A stretch of 64,000 nt of DNA. Source: Verrucomicrobiota bacterium. Its GTDB lineage: Bacteria; Verrucomicrobiota; Verrucomicrobiia; Opitutales; Opitutaceae. Under the pieces are notes generated by a model that saw only the letters and a program-made list of their open reading frames with translations, was not told where the DNA came from and did no database searches. The stretch's first letter is position 1. Each line of letters starts with the position of its first letter. Both the position numbers and the translations under genes were made by a program. The stretch lies in the NCBI GenBank assembly GCA_016222805.1, contig JACRQG010000005.1:31967-95966 (forward strand), given 5' to 3'. Of this stretch, positions 17,220-24,114 are shown in pieces.

Positions 17220-17236
17220 AGCAAAGGCGGTGCCAC
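17220..17236 (-). promoter_or_regulatory. Sigma-54 (RpoN) promoter for the flagellar operon
   Basis: On the minus strand the sequence reads GTGGCAC, five bases, TTGCT, so the -24 GG and -12 GC doublets are 10 bp apart, as RpoN promoters require, and both flanks match the consensus TGGCAC-N5-TTGC. It sits 11 bp upstream of the flgB GTG. Flagellar middle genes are RpoN-dependent in many bacteria. An enhancer-binding activator would be needed; none is encoded in the window. Confidence 0.75.
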
Positions 17237-17529
17237 GAATACCCGGGGTCCCGTAAGCCACTTCCAAGCAGTCGAATAGAAACCGTGGACAATCGAACTC
17301 CTCCGGTTGGTTTCGCGCCGAAATCCCGCGGCGGAAATTTTTGCCGGTGCGCCGCCGAGCCTCCGCCAGGCCGTCCGCCGCTTCGTGGATCAGCGGCCCG
17401 CGCGGGCCAGCCGCAGCCAAGCTGGCGCCCGTCCCCGCTCCGCGCCTGTCACGAGGGGAAAGCCCCCTCCCGCCGGCCGTGCTCACGCCCGCAACTGCCG
17501 GGTTCGCAGGCAAATTGGCGAGCCCGCGC

Positions 17530-17556
17530 TACATTTTCCCGACCCTGTGCCGATGA
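17530..17556 (+). promoter_or_regulatory. Sigma-28 (FliA)-like promoter upstream of cheR
   Basis: TACATTTT at 17530-17537, an 11-bp spacer, then GCCGATGA at 17549-17556. Against the FliA consensus TAAAGTTT-N11-GCCGATAA this matches the -10 at seven of eight positions and the -35 at TA-A-TTT. The cheR start is 18 bp further, so transcription would start just ahead of the gene. Chemotaxis genes are classic FliA targets. It lies in the 366-bp divergent region (17209-17574) shared with the flgB promoter; I see no gene in between. Confidence 0.5.
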
Positions 17557-17574
17557 GCGTGGATTGAAACACTC

Positions 17575-18396
17575 ATGAGGGACAGCGAGTTCGATTTCAT
17601 CCGAGAACTGGTCTACGAACACAGTCGCATCAGCCTGGGCCGCGACAAGCGAGAGCTCGTCTCGGCGCGGCTGGGCAAGCGCCTGCGCGCCACCAACGCC
17701 CCCGATGTCGCCTCCTACTGCCGGCTGCTGCAATCCCCCAACGCCGGGGACGAACTCGGCCACCTCATCGACGCGATCTCGACCAACCATACCTTCTTCT
17801 TCCGCGAGAACGCCCACTTTGACTTCCTGCGCGCCACGATTGTCCCGGAAATGACCGCGCGGGCCCGTTCCGAGCGCTGGACCCGCTTCAACGTCTGGAG
17901 CGCCGCCTGCTCCTCCGGCGAGGAGCCCTATTCGATCGCGATGACACTCGCGGCCGCCCTTCCCTCGTCGCCCTGGCATATCGCGGCCACGGACATTTCC
18001 CGGCGGATCCTCGCCCGCGCCACCGCCGCCATTTACCCGGCGGATTCCGTCGAGCGCCTCGCTCCCGAGGTCATCCGGACCTACTTCCAGCGCGGCTTCG
18101 GACCGCAGGAGGGGCTCTATCGCATCAAGCAGGAGCTCCGGCAAAACGTCTCCTTCCAGCACCTGAACCTGCTCGAGGGCGAACCGCCGTTCCGCGAACC
18201 CTTCCAGGTGATTTTCTGCCGCAACGTGATGATCTACTTCGATCGCGCCACGCAGGAGGAGCTCATCTCGCGGCTCTCCCGGCATCTTGTGCCGGGCGGA
18301 TACCTGCTCGTCGGCCACTCCGAAAGCCTGTCGCACATCCGTCACGCACTCCGGATGCTGCGGCCCGCCACCTACCAGAAACCGTTCGCCTCCTGA
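17575..18396 (+). CDS. cheR: Chemotaxis protein methyltransferase CheR
   Basis: CheR methylates glutamate residues of chemoreceptors using S-adenosylmethionine, opposing CheB. The 273-residue product has the N-terminal helical domain (FDFIRELVYEHSRISLGRDK, with the NHTFFFRE motif at residues 71-78) and the SAM-binding catalytic domain beginning with WSAACSSGEEPYS (residues 108-120), AATDIS and FCRNVMIYFD. No C-terminal receptor-binding extension. It is followed by cheB 7 bp later, forming an adaptation operon. Confidence 0.95.
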   Translation: MRDSEFDFIRELVYEHSRISLGRDKRELVSARLGKRLRATNAPDVASYCRLLQSPNAGDELGHLIDAISTNHTFFFRENAHFDFLRATIVPEMTARARSERWTRFNVWSAACSSGEEPYSIAMTLAAALPSSPWHIAATDISRRILARATAAIYPADSVERLAPEVIRTYFQRGFGPQEGLYRIKQELRQNVSFQHLNLLEGEPPFREPFQVIFCRNVMIYFDRATQEELISRLSRHLVPGGYLLVGHSESLSHIRHALRMLRPATYQKPFAS

Positions 18397-18403
18397 CCCC
18401 GCC

Positions 18404-19588
18404 ATGCTTCCGGCCCCCCGCCGCATCCGCGTTCTGGTCGTCGACGACTCCGCTGTCGTCCGCAAGCTCGTCACCGACGCCCTGCGCCACGACCCCGAGA
18501 TCGAAGTCGTCGGCACGGCCATCGATCCGTACGTCGCGCGCGACAAGATCCAGCAACTGAATCCCGACGTGATCACGCTGGACCTGGAGATGCCGCGCAT
18601 GGATGGGCTGACCTTCCTTCGCATCCTGATGGAGCAGCGGCCGCTGCCGGTGATCATCATGAGTTCCCTCACGCAACGCGGCTCCGACTATGCGCTCGAA
18701 GCCCTGCGGCTGGGGGCCATGGATGTGCTCGCAAAACCGGGCGGCGCGTACTCCTTCGGCGATCTCGGCCCCCAGCTGATCGCGCGCATCAAGGCCATCG
18801 CCGGCGCCAAGGTCCGCAACCGGCCGCCTCCCCCACCGGCGCCCGTCCCAGCCACGGCCCCGGCACCCGCCGCCGCATCCCCGGCGGCGCCCACACCCGT
18901 GACTCGGGCCCATCCCGCCATCGCCCCCGCCGCGGCAAGGCCACGCCCGGTCACCGCCTTCCGCCCCCGGTACCCGCTGTCCCGGAATGTCATTCTCCTC
19001 GGCGCCTCCACCGGCGGCACCGAGGCGCTGCGCGATGTCCTCACCCGACTGCCCGACGGTCTGCCCGGGATTGCCATCGTGCAGCACATTCCCCCGGTCT
19101 TCTCGCTCAATTTCGCCAACCGCCTCAACCAGCTCTGCGCCTTCGAGGTCCGGGAGGCCGTCGATGGTGACCGGCTGACCCCGGGCCTCGCCCTCGTCGC
19201 CCCTGGTAACTTTCACCTCCTGCTCGTGCGGCATCCGGATCACTATTCCGTCCGCGTGGTCAGTGGTCCCCCCGTCTGGCACCAGCGTCCCGCCGTCGAT
19301 CTTCTGTTCAAGTCGGCCGCGGACTGCGGCGCCGCCCCGCACGCCCTCGCCGGCGTGCTGACCGGCATGGGCCGCGACGGCGCGGAGGGCTTGCTCCGCC
19401 TGCGCCAGCAGGGAGCCACGACCTTTGCCCAGGATGAGGCTTCCAGCGTGGTCTACGGCATGCCCCGGGCCGCGTGGGAAAACGGCGGCGCCCAGCATCA
19501 GGTTCCCCTGGAACGCATGGCCGACCACATCCTCCGGCACTTCGAAAACCACGCCCCGGCCGCGCCCGTCGCCGCCTCCACCGCATGA
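18404..19588 (+). CDS. cheB: Chemotaxis response regulator methylesterase CheB
   Basis: CheB demethylates and deamidates chemoreceptors; phosphorylation of its receiver domain activates it. The 394-residue product has a receiver domain (residues ~8-125, acidic DD at 14-15, phospho-acceptor D60, K108), an Ala/Pro-rich linker (~136-185), and the CheB methylesterase domain with catalytic Ser199 (LLGASTGG), His225 (VQHIPP) and the C-terminal Asp in TGMGRDGAEG. Start ATG is chosen 7 bp after cheR; the stop overlaps the next start as ATGA. Confidence 0.95.
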   Translation: MLPAPRRIRVLVVDDSAVVRKLVTDALRHDPEIEVVGTAIDPYVARDKIQQLNPDVITLDLEMPRMDGLTFLRILMEQRPLPVIIMSSLTQRGSDYALEALRLGAMDVLAKPGGAYSFGDLGPQLIARIKAIAGAKVRNRPPPPPAPVPATAPAPAAASPAAPTPVTRAHPAIAPAAARPRPVTAFRPRYPLSRNVILLGASTGGTEALRDVLTRLPDGLPGIAIVQHIPPVFSLNFANRLNQLCAFEVREAVDGDRLTPGLALVAPGNFHLLLVRHPDHYSVRVVSGPPVWHQRPAVDLLFKSAADCGAAPHALAGVLTGMGRDGAEGLLRLRQQGATTFAQDEASSVVYGMPRAAWENGGAQHQVPLERMADHILRHFENHAPAAPVAASTA

Positions 19589-20880
19589 GTGTCTCCGACA
19601 TTTCCCCGCCACCCACGGGGTCCACCTCCCCCACCCTGCTGATCGTCGACGATGAGCCAGTGGTCCTGACCGCCCTCAAGTTCACGCTCGAGCGCGAGGG
19701 ATTCCACGTGGTCGCCTGCTCCAGTCCGCTCAAGGCCCTCGCCCTGCTCGAGGAGCGGGACTTCTCCGTCATCATCTCCGACCAGCGGATGCCCGAGATG
19801 CTCGGGCTCGACTTCCTGATCGAGAGCCGTCGCATCCGCCCCCAGTCATCCCGCATCCTGATCACCGCGGTCCTCGCGCTGCCGACCATTGTCGATGCGA
19901 TCAACAAGGGAGAGATCTTCCGGTTCGTCGCCAAGCCCTGGCTCCGCGAGGAGCTCGTCGCCACCGTGCGCAACGCGGTGCAGCGCCACGATCTCGTGAC
20001 GCGAAACGACGCCCTCCAGAAGGAAACGCTCGAGCTCAACGCCCGGCTGCGCGAGGCCAATGCCGCGCTCGAAGCCAAAGTCCACGACCTCGAGCAGCAG
20101 CGCCAGCGCCTCGACGCCGCCAACCGCGAACTCGCCGCCAACCACGAGAACTCGATCGAGCTCTGCCGCCGCATCCTGACCGCGTACGACCCCATTCTCG
20201 GCGGCCAGACCAAGACCCTGGTCGAGTTCACGGCGCAGATGGCGGCCACCGATCACTTCACCGACGACGAACGCCACGCGCTGCGCTCCGCCGCCTGGCT
20301 CTGCGATCTCGGCTTGATTGGCGTCCCGCGCGAGATGCTCCGGGCCTTCCGGGGCAAGCCCGACCACCTCACCGAGCGCGAGCGGACGATGCTCCACAAT
20401 CATCCGATCTACAGCCAGACCCTCGCGGCCCTGGTGGACAACCGGACCGACGTCGGCGAGGTCATCCGCGCCCACCACGAGCGCTACGATGGCCATGGCT
20501 ACCCGGACGGAATCTCCGGCCTGGCCATTCCGTGGCCTGCGCGCTGCCTGGCCGTCGCGGTGGATTTCGTCGAGTCCGGCCTCTCGAAGGGGGCCGCGAT
20601 CGACGCGCTGCTGGCCAAGTCCGGGACCGCCTTCGACCCGGAGGCCGTGCGCCTCTTCCTGAAAATCAGCAACCTGGTGCAACTCCCACGCCAGGTTCGG
20701 GAGATCATGATCCACGAACTGGAGCCCGGCATGGTGCTGGCCAACGGCATCTACAGCCCTCACGGCTTGCTCCTGATCGGGGAGGGCCAGGCCCTCAGCC
20801 CCGGCATCATCTCCAAGATCCGCAGCCACAACCAGGTCACCCCGATCAACCAGCGGCTGCTGGTCTACGCCAAGGGATAA
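19585..20880 (+). CDS. Response regulator with a degenerate HD-GYP output domain
   Basis: A 431-residue protein: receiver domain (about 16-130; DD at 22-23, phospho-acceptor D66, T94, K117), a coiled coil (~135-190), then an HD-GYP-related domain (~195-360). HD-GYP enzymes hydrolyse cyclic di-GMP. Here HHERYDG at 297-303 and GYP at 305-307 are kept, as is a His near 271-273 and an Asp in VAVDFVE, but the HD dyad reads Cys240-Asp241, the following Lys is Leu, and the first metal-ligand His appears to be Gln208. It may bind without cleaving c-di-GMP, or use another substrate. Translationally coupled to cheB, so probably part of motility control. Confidence 0.85.
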   Translation: MSVSDISPPPTGSTSPTLLIVDDEPVVLTALKFTLEREGFHVVACSSPLKALALLEERDFSVIISDQRMPEMLGLDFLIESRRIRPQSSRILITAVLALPTIVDAINKGEIFRFVAKPWLREELVATVRNAVQRHDLVTRNDALQKETLELNARLREANAALEAKVHDLEQQRQRLDAANRELAANHENSIELCRRILTAYDPILGGQTKTLVEFTAQMAATDHFTDDERHALRSAAWLCDLGLIGVPREMLRAFRGKPDHLTERERTMLHNHPIYSQTLAALVDNRTDVGEVIRAHHERYDGHGYPDGISGLAIPWPARCLAVAVDFVESGLSKGAAIDALLAKSGTAFDPEAVRLFLKISNLVQLPRQVREIMIHELEPGMVLANGIYSPHGLLLIGEGQALSPGIISKIRSHNQVTPINQRLLVYAKG

Positions 20881-20899
20881 GTACTTCCTCTTGCGTCGC

Positions 20900-20926
20900 T
20901 CAAGTTTGCCGCCCGCCGGCCGTTTT
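20900..20926 (+). promoter_or_regulatory. Weak sigma-28-like element upstream of cheD
   Basis: TCAAGTTT, 11 bp, GCCGTTTT. The -35 half matches TAAAGTTT at seven of eight positions; only GCCG of the -10 half matches. It lies about 95 bp before the cheD start in the 142-bp gap after the response regulator gene. A second promoter for cheD is possible but the -10 is poor. Confidence 0.25.
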
Positions 20927-21022
20927 CCTCCTCTGGCCCGTTTTCGCCTCGGACTCCCGACCATGACCTTTCCTTCCTCCGCCTCCCTCGGCCTGCCTTC
21001 CCCCAGGAGTGCATCCTGAGCC

Positions 21023-21550
21023 ATGGCCGGCGCCCCCACCATCGCCTCAGTCTTCGCGCAACGGCTCGTGGTCGGAGTCGGCGACATGACCGTCTCGAAC
21101 AACGTGTCGATCACGATCAGCACGTACGCCCTCGGCTCCTGCATCGGCGTGGTCGCCTACGATCCCGCGGTCAAGGTCGGCGGGCTCCTGCACCTCATGC
21201 TCCCGGAGTCCAAGCTGTCGCCGGAAAAGGCCGCCAACCAACCGGCCATGTTCGCCGACACCGGCCTCCCCTTGTTTTTCCGCGCCCTCGCGGGCCTGCG
21301 CGCCGAGCGCACGCGCCTCCGCCTGTTCGTCGCCGGCGGCGCCAACGTCCTGGGCACCGGCACCGACAACTTCCGCATCGGCGAGCGCAACATCAAGGCG
21401 ACGGCGGATTTTCTCAATCGCAACGGCTTTCGCGTCACGCGCAGCGACGTCGGTGGCACCGTGAATCGGACGCTGCACCTCGAGGTGGGCACCGGTTCGA
21501 TGAAGCTCAAGACCCCGGCGGTCAACGAAGCCTACTCGCTCGCGGCCTGA
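21023..21550 (+). CDS. cheD: Chemoreceptor glutamine deamidase CheD
   Basis: CheD deamidates specific glutamines of chemoreceptors and in some bacteria interacts with CheC. The 175-residue product has the catalytic cysteine in ALGSCIGVVAYD (about residue 38) and histidine in GGLLHLMLPES (about residue 55), with the later conserved stretches FVAGGANVLG and NIKATADFLNRNGF. An AGGAG ribosome-binding site lies upstream of the ATG at a long spacing. Neither CheA, CheW nor CheY is encoded in the window. Confidence 0.93.
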   Translation: MAGAPTIASVFAQRLVVGVGDMTVSNNVSITISTYALGSCIGVVAYDPAVKVGGLLHLMLPESKLSPEKAANQPAMFADTGLPLFFRALAGLRAERTRLRLFVAGGANVLGTGTDNFRIGERNIKATADFLNRNGFRVTRSDVGGTVNRTLHLEVGTGSMKLKTPAVNEAYSLAA

Positions 21551-21575
21551 TCCTGACCGCCGCCTCTTTCCCCCG

Positions 21576-23366
21576 TCAGTGCAGCACCGGCGCCCGCGGC
21601 GCCGCCACGACCCGGGCATAGAGCGCCTCGTACGCCGGCACGATCGCCCCGGCCGAAAAACACTCCTCGGCGCGGCGGCGCGCCGCCGCGCCCATGCGCG
21701 CGCGTCGCGCCGGGTCTCCAAGCAGCGTCTCCACGGCCCGGGCCAGCGCGCCCGGATCGGCGCCCGAAACCAGCCAGCCGGATTCGCCGCTGGTGACCAC
21801 CTCCGGAATCCCCCCCACCGCGGTCGACACACTCGGACAGCCAAACCACATCGCCTCCAGCAGGCTCAGGCAGAAGCTCTCCGACTCAGAGGTGAACAAC
21901 CCGAGGTCCGCGGCCTGCAGGTAGTCCTCGATCTCGAAGACGCTTGGCCGGACCACGACCCGATCCTCGAGCCCCAGCCGGCGCACCAGGCCGGCAAACG
22001 GCGCGAAGTCCCCGCCAGCGCAGATGACGAGCTTGAATGACTCCCGCGGCCGGATGCGCGCCGCGGTCTCCAGCAGCAGGTCGATCCGTTTCACGGGCCG
22101 GAGATTCGAGAGGTGCACGATCATCGCCTCGTCGCGCAGGCCGAGTTCCCGGCGAACGTCGGCCCGCGACCGCGCCGGAGCCTTGGGCGCGAAGAAATTG
22201 TGGATCACGTCGATCGGGCAGTCGACGTCCAACAAACGCCGCGTCTCGTCGCGCAGCCAGCCCGACACGGTCGTGACGGCGTCCGATCGCATCAGGGCGT
22301 GGCGGATGGCCGGGCCGTAGCCGGGATCCCGGCCAAGCAGCGTCGTGTCGGTGCCGTGCAGCGTCGTGACCACGCGAGGTTCCCGGCCCGGCGCGGACAT
22401 CGCCCGCGCCAGGATCGCGGCGGTGGCATGGGGCACGGCATAGTGCACATGCAGGACGTGCAGCGCATGGTCCCGCGCCACTTCGGCCATCTTCACCGAA
22501 AGCGGCAGCGTGTAATCCGGGTACTTGAAGAGTTCGTAGTCATTGATCACCACCGGGTGGAAGTGCAGGCGTGGCGCGCCCACCGGGAGCCGAAACGGCC
22601 GCTCGTAGCTGATGAAGTGCAAGTCGTGGCCCCGGCGGGCCAAAAACCGCCGCGCGGCACGCTCCAGCGCCGCCAGCGAACCCACGAGCGGGGGATCCGA
22701 GGGAAACAACGGCACCGCGTGTTCGACCCCGGCCCGCAGGCCGTTCAGCCGGGCCCGGATGACCTGGAGTTCCACGTAGTTCCGGGTGCGCAACTGCGAC
22801 GCGTGCGCCTCCATGGCCCGGATCCACCGCGCGACCACGCCGGGCTCGGAGACATCAATCAGCACGCGTCCCCCGGTCACGGGCTCTGCTTCCGGCGTCA
22901 CCGCATAGAAGAACAACTGGCCAATCGCGTGCGGCGCCTGACGTCGCAGTTCCCGCACGCCACCATAGCGGGCCAGCCGACAGGCGTCCCGCACCAGGCA
23001 CCCCAGCACCGCGTGGTCGGGATGCTGGTTTTCCTCCACCGACGGCGCCAGCACGACGGAGGGGCGGACCCGCCGAAGGATCGAAGCCAGCCGGCGCGCG
23101 AACCGTGACTTCCGCTCGAACCGCGCGTCGCCACCCAACTCCGCGAACTCAATCGTCGCCCCCAGAAGCGCGGCCGCCTGCCGCGCTTCGCGGGCGCGGC
23201 CGGCCGGGGTCCCGTTCGACGCCGCCTCCCCGCGCGAACACACCACCAGGTGCACCCGCCGCCCGGCCCGCGCCGCTTGCACGAGGATCGCGCCGCAACC
23301 GAACTCGATGTCATCCGGATGGGCGCCAAACGCCAGCACCGGGGCGGCTTCAGTGGTACGCTTCAT
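21576..23366 (-). CDS. Fused BshB-type deacetylase and BshA-type glycosyltransferase (bacillithiol-like pathway)
   Basis: A 596-residue fusion. Residues ~8-235 form a LmbE/PIG-L deacetylase with the zinc motif AHPDD (15-19) and HPDH (115-118), most like BshB1, which deacetylates GlcNAc-malate. Residues ~236-590 form a GT4 glycosyltransferase very like BshA, which joins UDP-GlcNAc to malate: GHDLHFISYERPFRL, VLHVHYAVPHATAAILAR, VTTLHGTDTTLLG and the E-x7-E pair in ESESFCLSLLEAMWFG. The BshA part lacks the usual N-terminal strand and GGSGVVATELG-like loop at the junction, and no frameshift hides it. Start ATG overlaps the BshC-like gene by 17 bp; a GTG seven codons earlier is possible. Assignment to bacillithiol synthesis is inferred from families. 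Confidence 0.82.
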   Translation of the reverse strand: MKRTTEAAPVLAFGAHPDDIEFGCGAILVQAARAGRRVHLVVCSRGEAASNGTPAGRAREARQAAALLGATIEFAELGGDARFERKSRFARRLASILRRVRPSVVLAPSVEENQHPDHAVLGCLVRDACRLARYGGVRELRRQAPHAIGQLFFYAVTPEAEPVTGGRVLIDVSEPGVVARWIRAMEAHASQLRTRNYVELQVIRARLNGLRAGVEHAVPLFPSDPPLVGSLAALERAARRFLARRGHDLHFISYERPFRLPVGAPRLHFHPVVINDYELFKYPDYTLPLSVKMAEVARDHALHVLHVHYAVPHATAAILARAMSAPGREPRVVTTLHGTDTTLLGRDPGYGPAIRHALMRSDAVTTVSGWLRDETRRLLDVDCPIDVIHNFFAPKAPARSRADVRRELGLRDEAMIVHLSNLRPVKRIDLLLETAARIRPRESFKLVICAGGDFAPFAGLVRRLGLEDRVVVRPSVFEIEDYLQAADLGLFTSESESFCLSLLEAMWFGCPSVSTAVGGIPEVVTSGESGWLVSGADPGALARAVETLLGDPARRARMGAAARRRAEECFSAGAIVPAYEALYARVVAAPRAPVLH

Positions 23367-24114
23367 CGGAGCGGTCGATCGGGTCACGATTCACGAAGGT
23401 AATCTCAGGAGCGTCGCCCTTCCGCAAGTACGCTTGTTCCCCGGCGCCGGCGATGTAGTGCGTGCACCGCACTACCGACTGCATCCAGCGCAGTCGCGTG
23501 TCCCGCGTCGGCGAGATCTGGCCGGGCTGAAACTCCTGTGCCGGCAACTGCACGTAGCTCTCGCCCCCCTCGTGCAACTTCAGCCCTCCCGCGCTCCATC
23601 TCGCGCGCACGACCTCGCCCGCATGGGGCACGTCGACGAAAAAGTCCTCCACCGAGCACGCTGCGCGCCGCACCTCCGGGTCGCTGGAGCGCACGACCCG
23701 CACTCCGTCGAGCAGCCCCATGCCGCGGTACATCTCCAGGCAGAAATCGGCCACCGTCGTCGCGGTCACCCGCTTGAACAACTCGACGCGCTCCGGGGCC
23801 ACGTACGCCCCGAGTTGCCGCGCCATGCCCGCCTGCCAGGCCGCCGCGATGCGCTTCAGGTACAACGGCGACCATTTTCGCTGCACCTTGTTGTCGCAGG
23901 TGAAGTTGAGGGCGGCCACCTCCCCCGTCGTGCGGTGCCGCAGCAGGGTCTGGGTCTCGCGGGGATCGTGATCACTGTCGTGAAAGAAGAAGACGATCTC
24001 CCCGCCCTGTTCCGCCTGCAGCCGGCGGGCGGTCACCACCTTCGCATAGAGAAAGCGCCGCGGGAAGAAGCCGCAGGGCTGCTGCCCGAAACAGAAAGTC
24101 GGCCCCGCCCTCAC
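23350..24114 (-). CDS. Compact BshC-like protein (putative cysteine-adding enzyme)
   Basis: A 254-residue protein starting at GTG with a good AGGAAGG site ahead, overlapping the symporter stop by 4 bp. It resembles the core of BshC, the enzyme that adds cysteine to GlcN-malate: FGQQPCGFFPRRFLYAKVVT (residues 9-28; BshC has GQQ-x-G at this place), VFFFHDSDHD (41-50; compare GEDHD in BshC) and HYIAGAGEQAYL near the C-terminus (compare GGPGEIAY). BshC is normally about 540 residues, so this is about half size. The context, directly before the BshB-BshA fusion, strengthens the call. I consider it a divergent homologue; catalytic competence is unproven. Confidence 0.65.
   Translation of the reverse strand: MRAGPTFCFGQQPCGFFPRRFLYAKVVTARRLQAEQGGEIVFFFHDSDHDPRETQTLLRHRTTGEVAALNFTCDNKVQRKWSPLYLKRIAAAWQAGMARQLGAYVAPERVELFKRVTATTVADFCLEMYRGMGLLDGVRVVRSSDPEVRRAACSVEDFFVDVPHAGEVVRARWSAGGLKLHEGGESYVQLPAQEFQPGQISPTRDTRLRWMQSVVRCTHYIAGAGEQAYLRKGDAPEITFVNRDPIDRSDEAYH

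Noticed and set aside
21576-23366. A frameshift hiding the BshA N-terminal loop
   Set aside because: The other two frames across 22610-22720 contain no GGSG-like segment, so loss or replacement is more likely than a sequencing or frameshift error.
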